This document shows positions 61,910-64,000 of a DNA stretch of 64,000 nucleotides, piece after piece. The stretch is from contig CAVRHO010000002.1 in assembly GCA_963721065.1 (NCBI GenBank), positions 496,001 through 560,000 on the forward strand, written 5' to 3'. The stretch's first letter is position 1. Every line of letters begins with the position of its first letter. The notes under the pieces are model-generated. The model searched no databases and was not told the DNA's origin. It saw only the letters and a program-made list of their open reading frames with translations. Made by a program: the position numbers and the translations under genes. This DNA is from CAWBLP01 sp963721065. Lineage in GTDB: Bacteria; Pseudomonadota; Alphaproteobacteria; Acetobacterales; Acetobacteraceae.

Positions 61910-63526
61910 ATGCAGGTGGCGGAACGGCGACGGCATCTCGGCAGCGCCCTGCTGGGGCTGGAGGCCGGCCAGTATCAACAGGCCGAAACCGCCTGCGCGC
62001 CCCTGTTCCGCTCCGACGGCGTGGACGTGGAGGCGCTGCTCCTGCTCGGCTACGCGGTCGCCGGGCGCGGGGAACATGCGCGCGCCGCCGCCATCCTCGA
62101 CCGTGTGGCGCGGGAGCGTCCGGACCAGCCGCATCCCTGCGCCGACCTGTCGGGCGCCCTTGCCAAAGTGCCGCGTTCGCGCATCGCCGCGCAGTTCCAG
62201 GCCTCGTTGCGCCTGGCGCCGGAGGACACGCGGCTGTGTGAGGCCTATGCCGACTTCCTGCTGGACGGCGGCCAGGCGGAGCAGGCGGTCCCCGTGGCGG
62301 CGCAGTGGCTGAAACAGCGGCCCGACTCGCCCGCCGCGCACAACACGATGGGCATCGCGCACAGCGAACGCGGCGACTTCCAAACCGCGCTGCACCATTT
62401 CCGCCAGGCCGTCGCCCTCGCTCCGGACCAGGCTGCGTCCTGGGCCAACCTCGGCATGGTGCTGAAAACGGTCGGCGCACCGGTGCCGGCGCTGGACGCC
62501 TATGACGAAGCGATCGCCCGCGCCCCGGACAACCCGCGCATCCGGGTGAACCGCACGGTGGCGCTGCTGCAGGCCGGGCGCTGGGCCGAGGCCTGGCCGG
62601 ACTACGAGTGGCGGCTGCGCCTGCCCGGCCATACGTCCCTGCCGGCCGACCGCCTGCTGCCGAACCTGTCGCAGATCGACTCTCTGCGGGGGCGGACCGT
62701 GCTGGTCACGCACGAGGAAGGCTTCGGCGACACCATCCAGTTCCTGCGCTACGCGCCGCTGCTGGCAGAGCAGGGGGCCAGCGTCGTGCTGTGGGTGCCG
62801 GCGCAACTGGAGCGGCTGGTCGCCCGCATGCCGGGCGTGGCGGGTGTCCTGTCCGGCAACCTGCCGGCGCCGCCGCATGACTGGCACTGCCCGGTGTTCA
62901 GCCTGCCGCGCGCCTTCGAGACCACGCCCGCGACGGTGCCGAACCGCCCGTACCTGAGCGCAGATCCGGCGCTGGCCGCATCCTGGGCCGGGCGCCTGCC
63001 GGCCGGGGGGCTGCGGGTCGGGCTGGTCTGGGCCGGCCAGTCGCGCCCCTGGCTGCCGGGGTTCATTGCGCTGGACCGCCGGCGCAGCGCCGGTCTTGCC
63101 GCGTTCGCGCCGCTGGCCGGCGTCGCCGGGGTGCACTTCGTCAGCCTGCAACTGGGCCCCGCGGCGGCCGAGGCGGAATCCCCGCCGCCCGGCATGCACC
63201 TGTCAGATCCAACCGCGTCGTTGCGGGATTTCGCGGATACCGCGGCGCTGATCGCCAATCTCGACCTGGTGGTCAGCGTGGACACCGCCGTGGTGCATCT
63301 CGCCGGCGCCCTGGGCAAGCCGGTCTTCCTGCTCGACCGCTACGACAATTGCTGGCGCTGGCTGACCGGCCGCACCGACAGCCCGTGGTATCCGGACCTG
63401 ACGATCTTCCGACAGAGCCGGCCCGGTGACTGGGCCGGACCGATGGCCGGAGCGGCGGCGGCGCTGCAGGCGATGGCGCTGTACCGCGGGGCAGGACTGC
63501 CCACCCCGGCCGCGGGCCCGGCCTAG
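61910..63526 (+). CDS. TPR protein fused to a GT9-like glycosyltransferase domain
   Basis: A 538-residue protein. The N-terminal ~220 residues are tetratricopeptide repeats (QVAERRRHLGSALLGLEAGQ; AAHNTMGIAHSERGDFQTAL; SWANLGMVLKTVGAPVPALD). The C-terminal half resembles heptosyltransferase-fold enzymes: VLVTHEEGFGDTIQFLRYAP, VGLVWAGQSRPW, and the nucleotide-sugar region VVSVDTAVVHLAGALGKPVF with RYDNCWRWLTG. Such TPR-GT proteins glycosylate surface or flagellar proteins. ATG 61910 is chosen because GGAGGG is 7 bases upstream; GTG 61904 is too close. It precedes the kinase gene by 225 bases. Confidence 0.83.
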   Translation: MQVAERRRHLGSALLGLEAGQYQQAETACAPLFRSDGVDVEALLLLGYAVAGRGEHARAAAILDRVARERPDQPHPCADLSGALAKVPRSRIAAQFQASLRLAPEDTRLCEAYADFLLDGGQAEQAVPVAAQWLKQRPDSPAAHNTMGIAHSERGDFQTALHHFRQAVALAPDQAASWANLGMVLKTVGAPVPALDAYDEAIARAPDNPRIRVNRTVALLQAGRWAEAWPDYEWRLRLPGHTSLPADRLLPNLSQIDSLRGRTVLVTHEEGFGDTIQFLRYAPLLAEQGASVVLWVPAQLERLVARMPGVAGVLSGNLPAPPHDWHCPVFSLPRAFETTPATVPNRPYLSADPALAASWAGRLPAGGLRVGLVWAGQSRPWLPGFIALDRRRSAGLAAFAPLAGVAGVHFVSLQLGPAAAEAESPPPGMHLSDPTASLRDFADTAALIANLDLVVSVDTAVVHLAGALGKPVFLLDRYDNCWRWLTGRTDSPWYPDLTIFRQSRPGDWAGPMAGAAAALQAMALYRGAGLPTPAAGPA

Positions 63527-63751
63527 CAACGCCGCAGACGTCTTCCCGGCGGAAGTCCCGGCCTGGCACGTCGCGGACGTTCGCCCCGGCGGAGGTCCCG
63601 TCCTTGCACGGCGCGGATGCCGCCCCGGAAAGAGGCCCCATCCGGCGGGAAAACGCCCGGCCAAATTGGGCCAAGCCGACCGATCTGCTTGCACCGCGCG
63701 AGAAACGTCGATCTATTCTCGTAAGAGTGCAGTGGCGGCCCGGGGCTCGCA

Positions 63752-64000
63752 ATGGAGGTTACCAAGCTCGGCAAGTACGAGGTCCGCGCCACGCTCGGGC
63801 GCGGTGCGGTCGGCGTCGTCTATGAGGCCTGGGACCCGCTGATGGCGCGCACCGTGGCGATCAAGGTGATGCCGCACGCCGATCTGGACGAAGACGACAG
63901 GGAACAGTACGAGCGCTTCCGGCGTGAGGCACAGGCCGCAGGCCGCTTGCACCACCCCAACATCGTCAGCGCGTTCGACTACGGCGAAACGGAAACCAGC
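63752..64000 (+). CDS. Serine/threonine protein kinase, N-terminal part (cut by window edge)
   Basis: The first 83 residues of a eukaryotic-type kinase. GKYEVRATLGRGAVGVVYEA is the Gly-rich loop, followed by the subdomain II Lys in TVAIKVMPHADLD and the early hinge region RLHHPNIVSAFDYGE. Bacterial members are membrane-anchored signalling kinases. The rest lies beyond 64000. ATG 63752 begins directly before the conserved strand. Confidence 0.87.
   Translation, partial: MEVTKLGKYEVRATLGRGAVGVVYEAWDPLMARTVAIKVMPHADLDEDDREQYERFRREAQAAGRLHHPNIVSAFDYGETETS

Overview
The window is one stretch of a high-GC alphaproteobacterial chromosome. The likely family is Acetobacteraceae (Rhodospirillales), judged from gene content and codon bias only. 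Supporting markers are a cytochrome c2-like protein, a BamE / ubiquinol-cytochrome c chaperone / DUF177 cluster, sppA-ihfB, a FabI-type enoyl reductase, and many small alphaproteobacterial families. No rRNA, tRNA, CRISPR array, phage gene or complete insertion sequence was recognised. Most of the window is ordinary chromosome, with long repeat-rich spacers between short operons.

Layout. 0-4 kb: arfB, a cytochrome c, a TauE/SafE permease, an RlpA-like protein, a TTC38-type TPR protein. 4.2-5.6 kb: a lower-GC two-gene module of an unknown 252-aa protein and a PIN-domain protein. 5.8-11 kb: a class II (B12-dependent) ribonucleotide reductase with two NrdR-like boxes, moeB with a frameshifted DsrE-like gene, and a luciferase-like monooxygenase. 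11-20 kb: an orphan solute-binding protein, an MFS exporter, an STAS-like protein, an amidohydrolase, an alpha/beta hydrolase, then bamE divergent from the cytochrome c chaperone and DUF177, and a DUF1185 protein. 20-24 kb: an RMF-like small protein, an XRE regulator with a PAS-like protein, a convergent GNAT-like protein, a large AT-richer spacer and a beta-propeller protein. 24-33 kb: an IlvD/Edd dehydratase divergent from an SDR, sppA (frameshifted) with ihfB, a DHA2 exporter, a frameshifted amidohydrolase behind an RBS-masking hairpin, and small membrane proteins. 33.6-36.8 kb: an ECF42-type sigma factor with its YCII/VOC/SRPBCC operon and a matching promoter. 37-45 kb: motB-motA, an HD-domain oxygenase-like protein, fabI, a DUF4743 Nudix protein, and an Atm1-like ABC exporter (frameshifted) with a small downstream gene (frameshifted). 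45-54.8 kb: a zinc-free MDR reductase, a second RlpA-like protein, xseA, mntR divergent from mntH with an MntR box, an O-antigen-ligase-like membrane protein and a lipoprotein hydrolase. 55-60.3 kb: a giant repeat-built autotransporter (frameshifted). 60.6-64 kb: an ABC permease, a small secreted protein, a TPR-glycosyltransferase and the start of a Ser/Thr kinase.

Two things stand out. First, the spacers carry several repeat families: a ~172-bp element with terminal inverted repeats, a GTCATGGCCGG/CCGGCCAT palindrome family, a 541-bp segment bounded by 54-bp inverted repeats, and about ten minisatellites with 9-21 bp units. Several minisatellites start at or abut a stop codon. Second, six genes are each broken by exactly one extra base and none by a missing base. 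This points either to systematic sequence error or to an unusual mutational bias.

Several regulatory circuits can be read directly: NrdR to class II RNR, MntR to mntH, and ECF42 to the YCII/VOC operon. These rest on recognisable sites next to the matching genes.
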